Assembly: GCF_016019885.1 (NCBI RefSeq)
Contig: NZ_JAEANY010000001.1
Span: forward strand, 124,001-188,000
Direction of reading: 5' to 3'
Origin: Aurantiacibacter sediminis
GTDB taxonomy: Bacteria; Pseudomonadota; Alphaproteobacteria; Sphingomonadales; Sphingomonadaceae
DNA: 64,000 nucleotides
Below are positions 18,705 through 27,247 of this stretch, piece after piece. Every line of letters starts with the position of its first letter. The first letter of the stretch is position 1. The notes beneath the pieces were generated by a model. That model did not search any database. It saw nothing but the letters and a program-made list of their open reading frames with translations, and was not told the DNA's origin. A program made the translations under genes and the position numbers.

Positions 18705-19318
18705 GTGAGACCAAACGCCTTTCGATCTTCCCGCTGACCGGGGCGATCCTGTTCCCCGGGCTGCAATTGCCGCTGCACATTTTCGAGCCGCGATACCGCG
18801 CCATGGTGGGCGATGCCCTGGCTCGCGATCGCCGTATTGCAATGATCCAGCCGACCGAACCCGTCGAAGATGCGCCGCTCTATTCCGTCGGCTGCGTTGG
18901 AAAGATCGAAGATGTCGAGACGAGCGAGGATGGCCGCTATAATGTCATCCTTCTCGGCGAAACCCGCTTCCGCATCAAGCACGAGCTGGAAGTGGCAACG
19001 CCCTTCCGCCAGGTCGAGGCAGAATTGATCGAAGAGCCTGAGGAGGAATACCTTTCGCTCGGCGAGCGAGCCAGCCTCGAATATGAAGCGCGCAAATTCG
19101 CCGACAGTCAGGGCTACGCCATCGATTGGGACTCGGTCGCCAAGCTGGACGATGTGACCATGGTCAACGGCATTTCCCAAATCGCGCCTTTCGACGCCGC
19201 CGCAAAACAGGGACTGCTCGAAGCCCCGAACCTGCGAGAAAGATGCGACTTGCTTGCAAGCCTGCTGGAATTCTTCGGCAAAGGCGATCCTGATGAAAGC
19301 AGTGTGACGTTGCAGTAG
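18701..19318 (+). CDS. LON peptidase N-terminal (substrate-binding) domain protein
   Basis: A 205-residue stand-alone LON N-domain protein without the ATPase or protease parts. It begins LSIFPLTGAILFPGLQLPLH and HIFEPRYRAMVGDALARDR, the LON substrate-binding signature, and has GRYNVILLGETRFRI. Such proteins are found next to thioredoxin-like genes in many alphaproteobacteria. ATG 18701 overlaps the previous stop by 4 bp (ATGA), so translation is coupled. The pairing hints at a protein quality-control role, by inference only. Confidence 0.9.
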   Translation: MSETKRLSIFPLTGAILFPGLQLPLHIFEPRYRAMVGDALARDRRIAMIQPTEPVEDAPLYSVGCVGKIEDVETSEDGRYNVILLGETRFRIKHELEVATPFRQVEAELIEEPEEEYLSLGERASLEYEARKFADSQGYAIDWDSVAKLDDVTMVNGISQIAPFDAAAKQGLLEAPNLRERCDLLASLLEFFGKGDPDESSVTLQ

Positions 19319-19319
19319 A

Positions 19320-19476
19320 GCCTTCTCCCTTGACGGGAGAGGGATAGGGTAGCTTTATCGCGCAGCGATCTAGCGAAGCTTGGGTGAGGGTGTCAGATGC
19401 CACCCACCCTCTTCCAACTCCGCCTAGCGATTAAAATCGCAAGTCTTCGTATCCTTCTCCCGTCGAGGGAGAAGGA
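19320..19476. repeat. Composite palindromic repeat (second family)
   Basis: Two half-elements face each other. The left half has a CTCCC/GGGAG hairpin (near 19325-19341) and a stem ATCGC/GCGAT, and ends TTGGGTGAGGGTG. The right half begins CCACCCACCCTC, contains GCGATTAAAATCGC, and closes with CCTTCTCCC/GGGAGAAGG ending beside the marC stop. The layout (GC hairpin, variable hairpin, G-rich end) mirrors the repeats at 14.9 and 28 kb with different sequence. It lies between convergent genes. Confidence 0.75.
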
Positions 19477-20112
19477 TTAGATTCCAAAACTCCCGCGCAG
19501 CCCGTCGATCACATATTGCGCCGCGAGAGCTGCCAAGAGCACACCGAGCAGGCGGGTAATCACGGCTTCGACCTTGTCGCCCAGCAGGCGGATCAGGGGG
19601 CCGGCGGCAATCAACGCGAGCATCGTGATGAAAAGCACGCTCACCAGTGCGCCCAGAACGACGAGGCTTCCTTCAAGCCCCTCCGCCTCATTCTGCAAAA
19701 GCATGATCGCGGCGATCGCGCCGGGGCCGGCGAGCATGGGCATCGCCATCGGGAAAACGGAGACATCCTCCACCTGCGGAGTGGCGGCGACCTTTTCGGC
19801 ACGCTCCTCGCGGCGCTGGGTGCGTTTTTCGAATACCATTTCCCACGCGATCCAGAACAGCATCAGCCCGCCCGCAATGCGGAAAGCGTCGAGTTCAATA
19901 TGCAGCGCGCCAAGCAGGTCCTGCCCGAAAAGCGCGAACACCAGCAGGATGATCAGCGCGATAAAACAGGCGCGGATCGCCATATTGCGCGCCTGCGCAG
20001 CGGTGGCGGCTTTCGTGAGTCCGGCATAGATCGGCGCGCAGCCGGGTGGGTCGATCACCACGAATAGTGTGATGAAAGCCGACAGGAAAAGCTCGGTCAT
20101 GGCTGGCGTCAC
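19477..20112 (-). CDS. MarC family integral membrane protein
   Basis: A 211-residue protein with six predicted membrane helices. SAFITLFVVIDPPGCAPIYA near the N-terminus is the MarC/UPF0056 signature, and MAMPMLAGPGAIAAIMLLQ repeats the same half-motif, as expected of the family's internal duplication. Role unknown; the old multidrug-resistance name is not supported experimentally. GTG 20112 is preferred to ATG 20100 because GGAGG sits exactly 7 nt upstream. The gene directly follows the lipoprotein gene, 2 bp past its stop. Confidence 0.88.
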   Translation of the reverse strand: MTPAMTELFLSAFITLFVVIDPPGCAPIYAGLTKAATAAQARNMAIRACFIALIILLVFALFGQDLLGALHIELDAFRIAGGLMLFWIAWEMVFEKRTQRREERAEKVAATPQVEDVSVFPMAMPMLAGPGAIAAIMLLQNEAEGLEGSLVVLGALVSVLFITMLALIAAGPLIRLLGDKVEAVITRLLGVLLAALAAQYVIDGLRGSFGI

Positions 20113-20114
20113 GC

Positions 20115-20888
20115 CTAATCCTCCAGTGCCGGGGGCGCGGTCCAGAACAGGGCGCGCTGCACTTCGCCGTCCCTTACCCAGTTCACGATCACGCTGCGCT
20201 CTCCGCTGGCCGTGTGGAACCAATCCCAGCGCAATGTGCGATCAGCAGAGAAGCGCCCGCCGCTTTCGGCCATCGGCATAAGTTGTACAGCGATCTCAGG
20301 CTGCGCCTCACCGACGCGCGGGCAATCCGCCACCATGCCATTGATCGCAGTCAGGCCCGGCACGATGATGGCATCTTCAGGAATATCAGGCTCTTCAATT
20401 GGTGTGGGCTGCGGATTGTCCTGCGCGCCGATATCGTAAATCCATTTATAGCTGCCGTCGCTTTGCAGCTCCCAGGCGGTGACATAATTGCCGACCAGCC
20501 CCTCAGTGTCCTGAAACCGGCCGAAGGTCACGGCAAGCGTGCCATCACAGCTCGACCAGACGGTGTTCGGCCCCCAGACAACCGACTCCTCCGGATCATC
20601 CAGCGCGGCGAGCCACGGTGCGGCTTCGATCGGTCCATTCTCGCCGTGGATCAGCGCGCCGGGTGCAGCAGTGGCGGCGAAGGCGGTCCACTGGCCCTCT
20701 TCTCGCGCCATTCGTGCGAATGCGAAGTCGGCAGCGGCGACACTGCCCGGATCGCCGACCGAGCCGAGGCGCTCCAGCGTGCGCTCTGCCGCGCGGGATT
20801 GGCGGTTGAGCGCCTGTTCGCGCGGAGAGGTACAGGCCCCCACCATGGCGAAAAGCGCGACAGCCGAAATCAGGATTTTCGCGTTCAT
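20115..20888 (-). CDS. Lipoprotein of unknown function
   Basis: A 257-residue protein with a lipoprotein signal: hydrophobic stretch then lipobox VGAC (Cys19). Residues 45-150 contain FARMAREEGQWTAFAATAAP and ALIHGENGPIEAAPWLAALD, a pattern like SnoaL/NTF2-type folds. The C-terminal part has conserved Trp residues (RWDWFHTASGERSVIV). No enzyme motif is seen. It is upstream of marC on the same strand, with only 2 bp between them. Confidence 0.75.
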   Translation of the reverse strand: MNAKILISAVALFAMVGACTSPREQALNRQSRAAERTLERLGSVGDPGSVAAADFAFARMAREEGQWTAFAATAAPGALIHGENGPIEAAPWLAALDDPEESVVWGPNTVWSSCDGTLAVTFGRFQDTEGLVGNYVTAWELQSDGSYKWIYDIGAQDNPQPTPIEEPDIPEDAIIVPGLTAINGMVADCPRVGEAQPEIAVQLMPMAESGGRFSADRTLRWDWFHTASGERSVIVNWVRDGEVQRALFWTAPPALED

Positions 20889-20929
20889 AATTCGCCCCTG
20901 CGCGGACGAGTGGAATTTGTCAAAGCCCC

Positions 20930-21205
20930 TTAGGCGAGGCTGCGAATGATAGTGTCGAGAATCTGCAGGCCGATGATCAGGACCAGCGGCGAGAAATCGA
21001 TTGCTCCGGTGTCAGGCAGGATGCGCCGGATCGGCCGCAGGATCGGATCGAGCAGGGCATTGATCGAATTATATACCTGCATGAGAAATTGATTGCTGGG
21101 GCTCACCACATTGAATGCAAACAGGAGGCCGATAATGAATTGCACAATGATCAGCATGATCACTGCGCTGAAGATAATTCCGAAAATTTCGATGAGAGGC
21201 GCCAT
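20930..21205 (-). CDS. YggT family membrane protein
   Basis: A 91-residue protein with two hydrophobic segments. VSPSNQFLMQVYNSINALLD followed by PILRPIRRILPDTGAIDFSP and LVLIIGLQIL is the YggT signature. Members are linked to osmotic tolerance and cell-division-associated membrane functions. ATG 21205 has AGGAA at a spacing of 6-7. It stands between argB and the lipoprotein gene, all on the minus strand, about 90 bp downstream of argB. Confidence 0.92.
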   Translation of the reverse strand: MAPLIEIFGIIFSAVIMLIIVQFIIGLLFAFNVVSPSNQFLMQVYNSINALLDPILRPIRRILPDTGAIDFSPLVLIIGLQILDTIIRSLA

Positions 21206-21298
21206 GAGTTTCCTGTTTCGACCTGAGGGGCACGGTCGCTCGATGCGCCGCCCGGATTACGTCCCTGTTCTTCTATTTAGGGATCACGAGGGGAAGGC

Positions 21299-22198
21299 TC
21301 AACCCGCGCTGACGAGAGTTCCTGCACCGCGGCTGGTGAAGAATTCGAGCAGCATGGCGTGCGGCACGCGTCCATCGAGGACGACAGCAGCTTCACAGCC
21401 CGCCTCCACCGCATCGACGCAGGTCTGTAATTTGGGAATCATGCCGCCGCTGATAGTGCCGTCTTCGTGTAGGCGGCCAATCTGGGCAGGTGTCAGATCG
21501 CTCATCAGCGCGCCCTTCGCATCAAGCACGCCCGGCACATCGGTGAGCAGGAACAGCCGTGCTGCACCCAATGCCGCCGCGAGCGCACCCGCCATCGTAT
21601 CGGCATTGATATTGTAAGTCTGGCCCTCGCCATCGCTGGCGATGGGGGCGACGATGGGGATCATGCCCGCATCGCTCGCTGTCTTGAGGATGGTGGTATC
21701 GACATGCTTCGGCTCCCCGACAAAGCCGAGGTCCACTGCCTGCTCAATCTGGCTGTCGGGATCCTTCACCGTCCTATTGACCTTTTCGGCGCGGACCATC
21801 TTGCCATCCTTGCCGCTAAGGCCGATCGCCTTGCCGCCCGCCTGGTTCACCCAGCCGACCAATTCCTTGTTGATGGCGCCCGACAGAACCATTTCTGCCA
21901 CTTCGGCAGTCGCCTTGTCCGTCACACGCAGGCCATCGACGAATGTGCTTTCGACGCCCAGTTTTTTCAGCATAGCCCCGATTTGCGGCCCGCCGCCATG
22001 GACCACGACAGGGTTGATGCCGACAGCTTTCAACAACACGATGTCTCGCGCGAAATCCTCCGCCGCGGCGGGATCGCCCATGGCGTGGCCACCATATTTG
22101 ACCACGAAGCTGCGCCCGGCATAGCGCTGGAAATAGGGCAGCGCCTCAATCAGCGTTTCGGCTTTGGCCAGCATCGGATCGGGTAAAGTTTCGCTCAT
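21299..22198 (-). CDS. argB: Acetylglutamate kinase
   Basis: A 299-residue amino-acid kinase for the second step of arginine synthesis. [59 protein letters not shown] and [20 protein letters not shown] are all in place. The C-terminal [19 protein letters not shown] is also typical. ATG 22198 fits the family start; ATG 22210 would add four residues. It probably precedes the YggT gene in a transcription unit. Confidence 0.95.
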   Translation of the reverse strand: MSETLPDPMLAKAETLIEALPYFQRYAGRSFVVKYGGHAMGDPAAAEDFARDIVLLKAVGINPVVVHGGGPQIGAMLKKLGVESTFVDGLRVTDKATAEVAEMVLSGAINKELVGWVNQAGGKAIGLSGKDGKMVRAEKVNRTVKDPDSQIEQAVDLGFVGEPKHVDTTILKTASDAGMIPIVAPIASDGEGQTYNINADTMAGALAAALGAARLFLLTDVPGVLDAKGALMSDLTPAQIGRLHEDGTISGGMIPKLQTCVDAVEAGCEAAVVLDGRVPHAMLLEFFTSRGAGTLVSAG

Positions 22199-22359
22199 CG
22201 CCCTTGGCATAAGCCGCTCTTCCGAAGAGGGCCAGCTTTTCCGCCGAAGAGGCTTCCTGTGGATTTTAACGGTATACTAACCCTCTCCTGCGAAATTCCC
22301 CTGAGGCAAGCGTGCCACTGCGCCTGCCACACCTTTCAAGCGACGCCGAGGGGGGCAGC

Positions 22360-22512
22360 ATGAACGAACCGAAAGAAAAGCGCGGCGACCGCCGTGAAAG
22401 CGGAGATCGGCGCAAGGCGCAGCTTCCATTCGACGGGCCTGACCGCCGCAAAGGCGGTGATCGGCGCAGCGGCGAAGATCGCCGTGCAACGCCGCGCGTT
22501 TATTCGTGCTGA
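22360..22512 (+). CDS. Small DRR-repeat protein (50 aa)
   Basis: A 50-residue, highly charged protein with five spaced DRR units (GDRRESGDRRK, PDRRKGGDRRSGEDRRA) and a C-terminal YSC. ATG 22360 is preceded by GAGGGGGG at a good distance, which supports translation. No membrane or signal segment. Similar DRR-rich short sequences occur in several proteobacterial proteins, but I cannot name a family. It lies 58 bp upstream of the polyphosphate kinase gene on the same strand, so they may share a transcript. Confidence 0.65.
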   Translation: MNEPKEKRGDRRESGDRRKAQLPFDGPDRRKGGDRRSGEDRRATPRVYSC

Positions 22513-22570
22513 TTGATCTGGGCGCTTATTCATCTGGTCAAGGCCGCCAAGCTGCGGCAGGTTGGCCGGC

Positions 22571-23344
22571 ATGAAACGCAAACTCTACAATTCGCTGCTC
22601 GAACCGCTCGAACATGAGCTAGTGCGCATGGCGCGCTGGGCGAAAGCCAATGGCGAGCGCATATGTGTGCTATTGGAAGGCCGCGATACGGCGGGCAAAG
22701 GCGGCACGATCAAGGCCATTTCCGCGCGGCTCAATCCGCGCCAGTGCCGCGTCGTCGCCCTGCCCAAGCCGAGCGATGTCGAGCGCACACAGTGGTACTT
22801 CCAGCGCTATGTCCCGCACCTGCCCGCCGCTGGCGAGATCGTCTTGTTCGATCGCAGCTGGTATAATCGCGCAGGCGTTGAAAAGGTGATGGGCTTTGCC
22901 GATGAGCGGCAGGTCGCCAATTTCCTGCGTAATGCGCCTGTTTTCGAAAAACTTCTGGTCGACGATGGCATCCGCCTGTTCAAATACTGGCTCTCCGCCG
23001 ATCAGGAACATCAGGAGGAACGCTTCGCCGAGCGGCGGGAAGATCCGCTCAAGCGGTGGAAGCTGTCACCCATCGATGTGGCATCGCGCACCAAATTCGC
23101 CGAATATACTGTCGCGCGCGAAAAGATGTTTGCCGCCACCCATACCGAGCATGCCCCGTGGACAGTCGTCGATTACAACGACCAGAGGCACGGGCGGCTG
23201 ACACTGATCCGCAATCTGCTCGACAGGCTGCCCGATACGCATGTGCCGGACGAGGAGCTGGCGTGGCCCGAACTCGGCCATGAACCTCTCGGCGAAGAGC
23301 ATGGCCAGCTTCACCCCATCGCTCCCTTCCCGCTGGAGGATTAA
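22571..23344 (+). CDS. ppk2: Polyphosphate kinase 2 family protein
   Basis: A 257-residue one-domain PPK2. The Walker A loop EGRDTAGKGGT is at residues 36-46, with the lid/Walker B region VLFDRSWYNRAGVEKVMGF and the conserved FKYWLSADQEHQEERFAERR. RWKLSPIDVASRTKFAEYT is also family-typical. It transfers phosphate between polyphosphate and nucleotides; class cannot be fixed from sequence. ATG 22571 has AGG 9 nt upstream. The stop is in frame with the following nuclease gene, only three bases before its probable CTG start. Confidence 0.93.
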   Translation: MKRKLYNSLLEPLEHELVRMARWAKANGERICVLLEGRDTAGKGGTIKAISARLNPRQCRVVALPKPSDVERTQWYFQRYVPHLPAAGEIVLFDRSWYNRAGVEKVMGFADERQVANFLRNAPVFEKLLVDDGIRLFKYWLSADQEHQEERFAERREDPLKRWKLSPIDVASRTKFAEYTVAREKMFAATHTEHAPWTVVDYNDQRHGRLTLIRNLLDRLPDTHVPDEELAWPELGHEPLGEEHGQLHPIAPFPLED

Positions 23345-23347
23345 GCG

Positions 23348-23872
23348 CTGTTCCGCAAGGCGGGCACACCACCGCGCTTCGACGCCAAATGGCAGGATCG
23401 GCGGCGCAGGAAACGGTCTTGGCGGCGGCTGCGCTGGCCATTGCTTATCGTGATCATAATTGCCGCAGCTTGGGCCTATGAGCGGTTTGGGTACCGTTCG
23501 GCGGAATGGGACATGGTGGATTACGATTGGATCGAATGCGGCACTGGGAGCGGAGCCGCCTGCGTCATCGATGGCGATACTCTGGTGATCGGCCACAGGC
23601 GCATTCGCCTGACAGGTTTCGACACGCCAGAACGCGACGGTGCCTGCGAAGCCGAACGGCGGCTGGCATCCGTCGCACGCTATGAGCTGACGCGCTGGCT
23701 CAATCGCGGCTCGTTTGAAATGGACGGCGGAGCAGAGCCGCCACGCGATCAATATGGCCGCGAATTGCGGAGCGCGCGACGCGCAGGGGAACAAGTGGCC
23801 GACTACATGGTGGCCCGCAATCTCGCCCGCCGCAGCGGTTTCGACCAAGATTGGTGCGCCGGTGAAGGCTAG
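23348..23872 (+). CDS. Membrane-anchored thermonuclease-like protein, probable CTG start
   Basis: The frame runs on from the ppk2 stop with no ATG. CTG 23348 has GGAGG exactly 8 nt upstream and gives 174 residues: a basic N-terminus (about residues 18-32, many Arg), one membrane helix (LLIVIIIAAAWAY) and a nuclease domain. VIDGDTLVIGHRRIRLTGFD followed by TPER and DQYGRELR matches the staphylococcal-nuclease Asp/Arg/Glu set. The next start, TTG 23441, lies inside the helix and has no ribosome site. The domain would face the periplasm. The end overlaps nhaA tail-to-tail through a shared CTAG. Confidence 0.75.
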   Translation: MFRKAGTPPRFDAKWQDRRRRKRSWRRLRWPLLIVIIIAAAWAYERFGYRSAEWDMVDYDWIECGTGSGAACVIDGDTLVIGHRRIRLTGFDTPERDGACEAERRLASVARYELTRWLNRGSFEMDGGAEPPRDQYGRELRSARRAGEQVADYMVARNLARRSGFDQDWCAGEG

Positions 23873-25080
23873 CCCGCAGCGCTGACTCGCGCGTTTTCTT
23901 CCTCATCAGCCGGTGCTTTCGGGAGCGTCGCCTTGAGGAGCAGGAAGCCTGTAATGGCCGCGATGAGCGATCCGGACAGGACTCCGATTTTAACCGCGTC
24001 AATCTGCGCCGGGTCTTCAAAGGCAAGGTTGCCGATAAACAGGCTCATGGTGAAGCCGATTGCAGCGAGCAGCGAGACGGCATGCACCTGCTTCCACCCG
24101 ACATTCTCGGGCAGAGTTGCGATGCCGGACTTCACAGCGGCCCATGCAAAGCCGACGATGCCGATCTGCTTGCCGATCAGCAGGCCGAGCGCAATGCCCA
24201 GCGGCAGCGGAGCAAGCAGCGTATCCAGGCCCACACCCGTCAACGAAACACCGGCGTTGGCAAATCCGAAAATCGGGATCACGAGAAACGCCACATAGGG
24301 GTGCAGAGCATGCTCCATCCGCTCGAGCGGGCGTGAACCGTCTTTCGCCTGCACCGGCACACACATGGCGGCGGCCACACCTGCAAGGGTCGCATGGACG
24401 CCGGACTTGAGCACGAAAACCCACAGGACGATGCCGAGAATGACGTACGGTATGCTGGAGCCTGTCTTCGCGCGGCCGAACGCAGCCAGCACAACCAGCG
24501 TTACCGCCCCTGCGAGCAGCATCGTGATGTCGGTTTCCGCGGTATAAAAGAGCGCGATAATCGTGATCGCGCCGATATCGTCGATCACCGCAATCGCCAA
24601 CAACAGGGCCTTCAGCGCGACAGGCACGCGCGGGCCGAGCAGCGAGAGGATACCCAACGCAAAGGCAATATCAGTTGCGGCGGGAATCGCCCAGCCGCTG
24701 ATGTTCTCAGGCGAGTTCCAATTCAGCGCAAGAAACACCGCAGCGGGGATCGCCATGCCGCCGACAGCAGCAGCGAGCGGAAGGCTCGCCTTGTTCCAAC
24801 TATTGAGCTGGCCGATCAGCGCTTCACGCTTCACTTCCAGACCAACGAGGAAGAAGAAGATCGCCATCAATCCATCGTTGATCCACAGCAGCAATGGCTT
24901 GTCGATCATAGCTGAGCCGATGCCCGCGACCACGGGTATTTGCAGCGCGCTGAAATAGCCCTCCGCCAAGGGCGAGTTGGCAATTATCAGAGCAAGCGCT
25001 GCAGAAGCGATCAGTACAATACCGCCGGCGCTTTCCTTCTTCAGAAAATCGGTGAGCATGGGAGCGACTTTGCTAATCAT
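23869..25080 (-). CDS. nhaA: Na+/H+ antiporter NhaA
   Basis: A 403-residue membrane antiporter with about 12 helices that uses the proton gradient to expel Na+. NDGLMAIFFFLVGLEVKREAL and WAIPAATDIAFALGILSLLG contain the transport Asp pair (DIAFALG and AIAVIDDIGAI). ALKALLLAIAVIDDIGAITI is diagnostic. The end has GFTMSLFIGNLAF. ATG 25080 has a GAAGAGACG upstream. It is transcribed alone. Confidence 0.96.
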   Translation of the reverse strand: MISKVAPMLTDFLKKESAGGIVLIASAALALIIANSPLAEGYFSALQIPVVAGIGSAMIDKPLLLWINDGLMAIFFFLVGLEVKREALIGQLNSWNKASLPLAAAVGGMAIPAAVFLALNWNSPENISGWAIPAATDIAFALGILSLLGPRVPVALKALLLAIAVIDDIGAITIIALFYTAETDITMLLAGAVTLVVLAAFGRAKTGSSIPYVILGIVLWVFVLKSGVHATLAGVAAAMCVPVQAKDGSRPLERMEHALHPYVAFLVIPIFGFANAGVSLTGVGLDTLLAPLPLGIALGLLIGKQIGIVGFAWAAVKSGIATLPENVGWKQVHAVSLLAAIGFTMSLFIGNLAFEDPAQIDAVKIGVLSGSLIAAITGFLLLKATLPKAPADEEENARVSAAG

Positions 25081-25211
25081 AGTTTCGTCTCTTCAGCGGA
25101 TCGGGGCAGGCGGTAAGAGGATTTCCAAAAAAGCGAGGGGCGGACCGGCCGCGACATTTGGGGGGGGAAGGGAAGTGGACTTGCCGCTTCCGCCCCGCCC
25201 CTCGCCGAGGC

Positions 25212-25397
25212 TTAGCCTCGAGAGGTGGCCAGCACGTGGCTGGGTGTCAGGCGGACCAGATGCTCCTTGACGCGCAGTTTGCGGCGCTTGAGAGCCATGA
25301 CTTTCAACTGATCGGGCAGCCGCCGCATGCTTTCCATGCGCAGCGCTGCGTCCAGCTTCTGATGAAGCTCGGTGAGTTTATAGAAACGGGCCGACAT
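25212..25397 (-). CDS. DUF465 (YdcH-like) protein
   Basis: A 61-residue DUF465 protein. FYKLTELHQKLDAALRMESM and LKVMALKRRKLRVKEHLVRL give the expected two-helix coiled hairpin with a basic second helix. ATG 25397 has GGGAG at a spacing of 7. It is preceded by a conserved 160-nt leader shared with the 46-residue protein at 27.8 kb. Function unknown. Confidence 0.85.
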   Translation of the reverse strand: MSARFYKLTELHQKLDAALRMESMRRLPDQLKVMALKRRKLRVKEHLVRLTPSHVLATSRG

Positions 25398-25558
25398 CCA
25401 AAATCTCCCAAAACACGGGTTGAAGATGATCGGTCAGCTTTTGCTGTGTTTTGTGGGGAGAAGCGTCCGGCTCTCCGTTCAAACACGCATCGGCTGTCCG
25501 ATGCGGTCCGACATCACAAGCGCAAATGAGACGCTTGCCAGAGGGGCCCGGTCCGCAT
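25398..25558 (-). ncRNA. Conserved structured 5-prime leader, copy 1
   Basis: This leader of the DUF465 gene resembles 27957-28117 over most of its length. Shared blocks include ATGCGGACCGGGCCCCTCTGG, GATGTCGGACCGCATCGGAC and a later CTGxCCGATC...CAACCC. It holds an 8-bp hairpin CGCATCGG-ACAG-CCGATGCG (25486-25505). A competing long pairing joins ATGCGGaCCG (25558-25549) to CGGaCCGCAT (25510-25501). A 12-codon frame MSDRIGQPMRV (25479-25514) lies across the hairpin. A TATACAT -10-like sequence precedes it. It looks like a regulatory RNA element; the ligand or trigger is unknown. Confidence 0.55.
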
Positions 25559-25696
25559 TCATGTAAATGTATAACATCGGATTTGGTTTCAAGCAGAAGC
25601 GATTTTTTGCATCACCTCCCGTTTTCAATGGGCCTTTCCTATCAGTGCCGCGCCGCCTAGGCTTACGCAAAACATCTTCTCTCGGAAGGGGATATC

Positions 25697-26155
25697 ATGG
25701 ACGAAGCTTCACAACCGCAAACGGCCAGCGCGCCGCGAGACAATTCGCTCAGCATGCAGCGGCCGGTGATCATTTCGATCCTGTATCTTGCGAATTTCGT
25801 GCTGGGCGTTTCCGTCTTCATCGGCGTAATCCTCGCCTATGTCTGGCGCGGGGAAGAGCGGACGAGCCAGTGGGAGCAGACCCATTTCACCTATCTCATC
25901 CGCACTTTCTGGATTGGACTGGCGATCTCACTTGTTTTCGCGCTTGGGTGGTTTGGCCTGATTTTCGGCACGATGGCTACCTTCGATGCAGGACCGAGCA
26001 CTTCGGGCCCTCCCGGTGGTTTCTTCGTCATCATGTTCGGCGGCATGCTGGTTTTCGTCCTGTGCGCTGCATGGTTCGCCATCCGCAGCATTCTCTCACT
26101 GGTTAAGGCAGGCGAGCGCCGCCCGATGCCCAACCCCAAGGCCCTGTTGTTCTGA
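25697..26155 (+). CDS. DUF4870-like membrane protein
   Basis: A 152-residue protein with three to four membrane helices: about 24-47, 70-95 and 112-135. The sequence VWRGEERTSQWEQTHFTYLIRTFWIGL is similar to the DUF4870 pattern seen across proteobacteria. AAGGGG lies about 5 nt upstream of ATG 25697. Its stop overlaps the start of the following lipoprotein (TGATG), so they are translated together. Function unknown. Confidence 0.78.
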   Translation: MDEASQPQTASAPRDNSLSMQRPVIISILYLANFVLGVSVFIGVILAYVWRGEERTSQWEQTHFTYLIRTFWIGLAISLVFALGWFGLIFGTMATFDAGPSTSGPPGGFFVIMFGGMLVFVLCAAWFAIRSILSLVKAGERRPMPNPKALLF

Positions 26156-26790
26156 TGCGCACCTATGCACTCCTCCTCGCCCCCGCCGCGCTTGCGCTAA
26201 GCAGCTGTGCGAGCACTTCCGATGCCCCCGCCCTTCCCGCTTCGCAGGAGGCGTTCTGGGATGCGCTCTCCAGCCATTGTGGGAATGCCTATGCGGGCGA
26301 GCTCACCAGCTCGGACGAGCGCGATGCCGACTGGCAAGGCAAGATCATGATCGCGCATTGGACCGAGTGTTCCGACACGCGCATCGCCATTGCCTTCCAT
26401 GTGGAGGACGATACCTATCCCGGCGGCTGGAACCGCAGCCGCACCTGGCTCGTCACCCGTACTGAGGATGGTCTGCGTCTCAAGCACGACCACCGGCATG
26501 AGGACGGCAGCGAGGATGTGCTGACCCAATATGGCGGCGACACGCTGTCCACCGGCACGGCGCGGGTGCAGGACTTCCCGGTGGATGCCTACTCCATCGC
26601 CCTGTTCGAGCGCGAAGGCCTCACCGCCTCGCTCACCAATGTCTGGCGGATGGAGGTGGATGATGTCGACGCGCCCGGCGCCCGCTTCACTTACCAGCTC
26701 ACCCGCCGCAACGATCCCACCCGCCTGTTCCGCGTGGAGTTCGATGCGAGCGACCCGATAGAGCCGCCCCCGCCAGCCTGGGGCTGGTAG
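26155..26790 (+). CDS. Lipoprotein of unknown function
   Basis: A 211-residue protein with lipobox SSC (Cys18) after a hydrophobic signal. The mature part contains FWDALSSHCGNAYAGELTSS, MIAHWTECSDTRIAIAFHVE and WLVTRTEDGLRLKHDHRHED, a beta-rich pattern with repeated His. I recognise no named family, but this type recurs in sphingomonads. It is translationally coupled to the upstream DUF4870-like gene by one shared base and followed 6 bp later by a membrane-protein gene. Confidence 0.75.
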   Translation: MRTYALLLAPAALALSSCASTSDAPALPASQEAFWDALSSHCGNAYAGELTSSDERDADWQGKIMIAHWTECSDTRIAIAFHVEDDTYPGGWNRSRTWLVTRTEDGLRLKHDHRHEDGSEDVLTQYGGDTLSTGTARVQDFPVDAYSIALFEREGLTASLTNVWRMEVDDVDAPGARFTYQLTRRNDPTRLFRVEFDASDPIEPPPPAWGW

Positions 26791-26796
26791 GCCGCC

Positions 26797-27183
26797 ATGC
26801 GGCTCGCCGCGCCGGTCCTCGCCTATTGGGCGGTGACTTTCACGCTGGGCTTCGTGCTCGGCACAATGCGCGTGCTCTGGGGCGCAGAGGCGCTGGGGGA
26901 GACCGCCTTCGTGGCCATCGAGATTCCCATCATGCTCGGCGCCAGCTGGCTTGCGGCGCGCTGGCTGCTGCGGCGCTTCGCTATTGCCACTGCGCGCGAG
27001 GCGCTTGTCATGGGCGGTGCGGCATTCGCGCTGTTGATGGCGGCCGAACTGGTGCTGGCCAGCGTGATCGGCGAAGGCGCGCGCGGCTGGCTTGCCTCGC
27101 TCACCCGGGCACCCGGCCTCTATGGCTTTCTCGGCCAGATCGGTTTCGCGCTGATGCCGCGGCTCGCCATCGGGCGGCGCTGA
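26797..27183 (+). CDS. Four-helix membrane protein of unknown function
   Basis: A 128-residue hydrophobic protein. Likely helices are LAYWAVTFTLGFVLGTMRVL, TAFVAIEIPIMLGASWLAAR, a third around ALVMGGAAFALLMAAELVLA and a short fourth near LYGFLGQIGFALM. No family recognised. It sits 6 bp after the lipoprotein gene and is the third gene of the plus-strand operon beginning at 25697. The operon ends before the minus-strand accessory genes. Confidence 0.7.
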   Translation: MRLAAPVLAYWAVTFTLGFVLGTMRVLWGAEALGETAFVAIEIPIMLGASWLAARWLLRRFAIATAREALVMGGAAFALLMAAELVLASVIGEGARGWLASLTRAPGLYGFLGQIGFALMPRLAIGRR

Positions 27184-27247
27184 TGTGGGCGCCCCTGATA
27201 TGAGCACAAGAGTGGAACACTCCCTGAAGGTGTAAGACACGCGCTCC

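Noticed and set aside
19477-20223. Longer MarC start at 20223
   Set aside because: It would overlap the lipoprotein gene by over 100 bp. GTG 20112 has an ideal ribosome site.
22571-23872. Frameshift or sequencing error making ppk2 and the nuclease one gene
   Set aside because: Both frames are the same and separated by a clean TAA. PPK2 ends at its normal length, so a stop followed by a new start is simpler.
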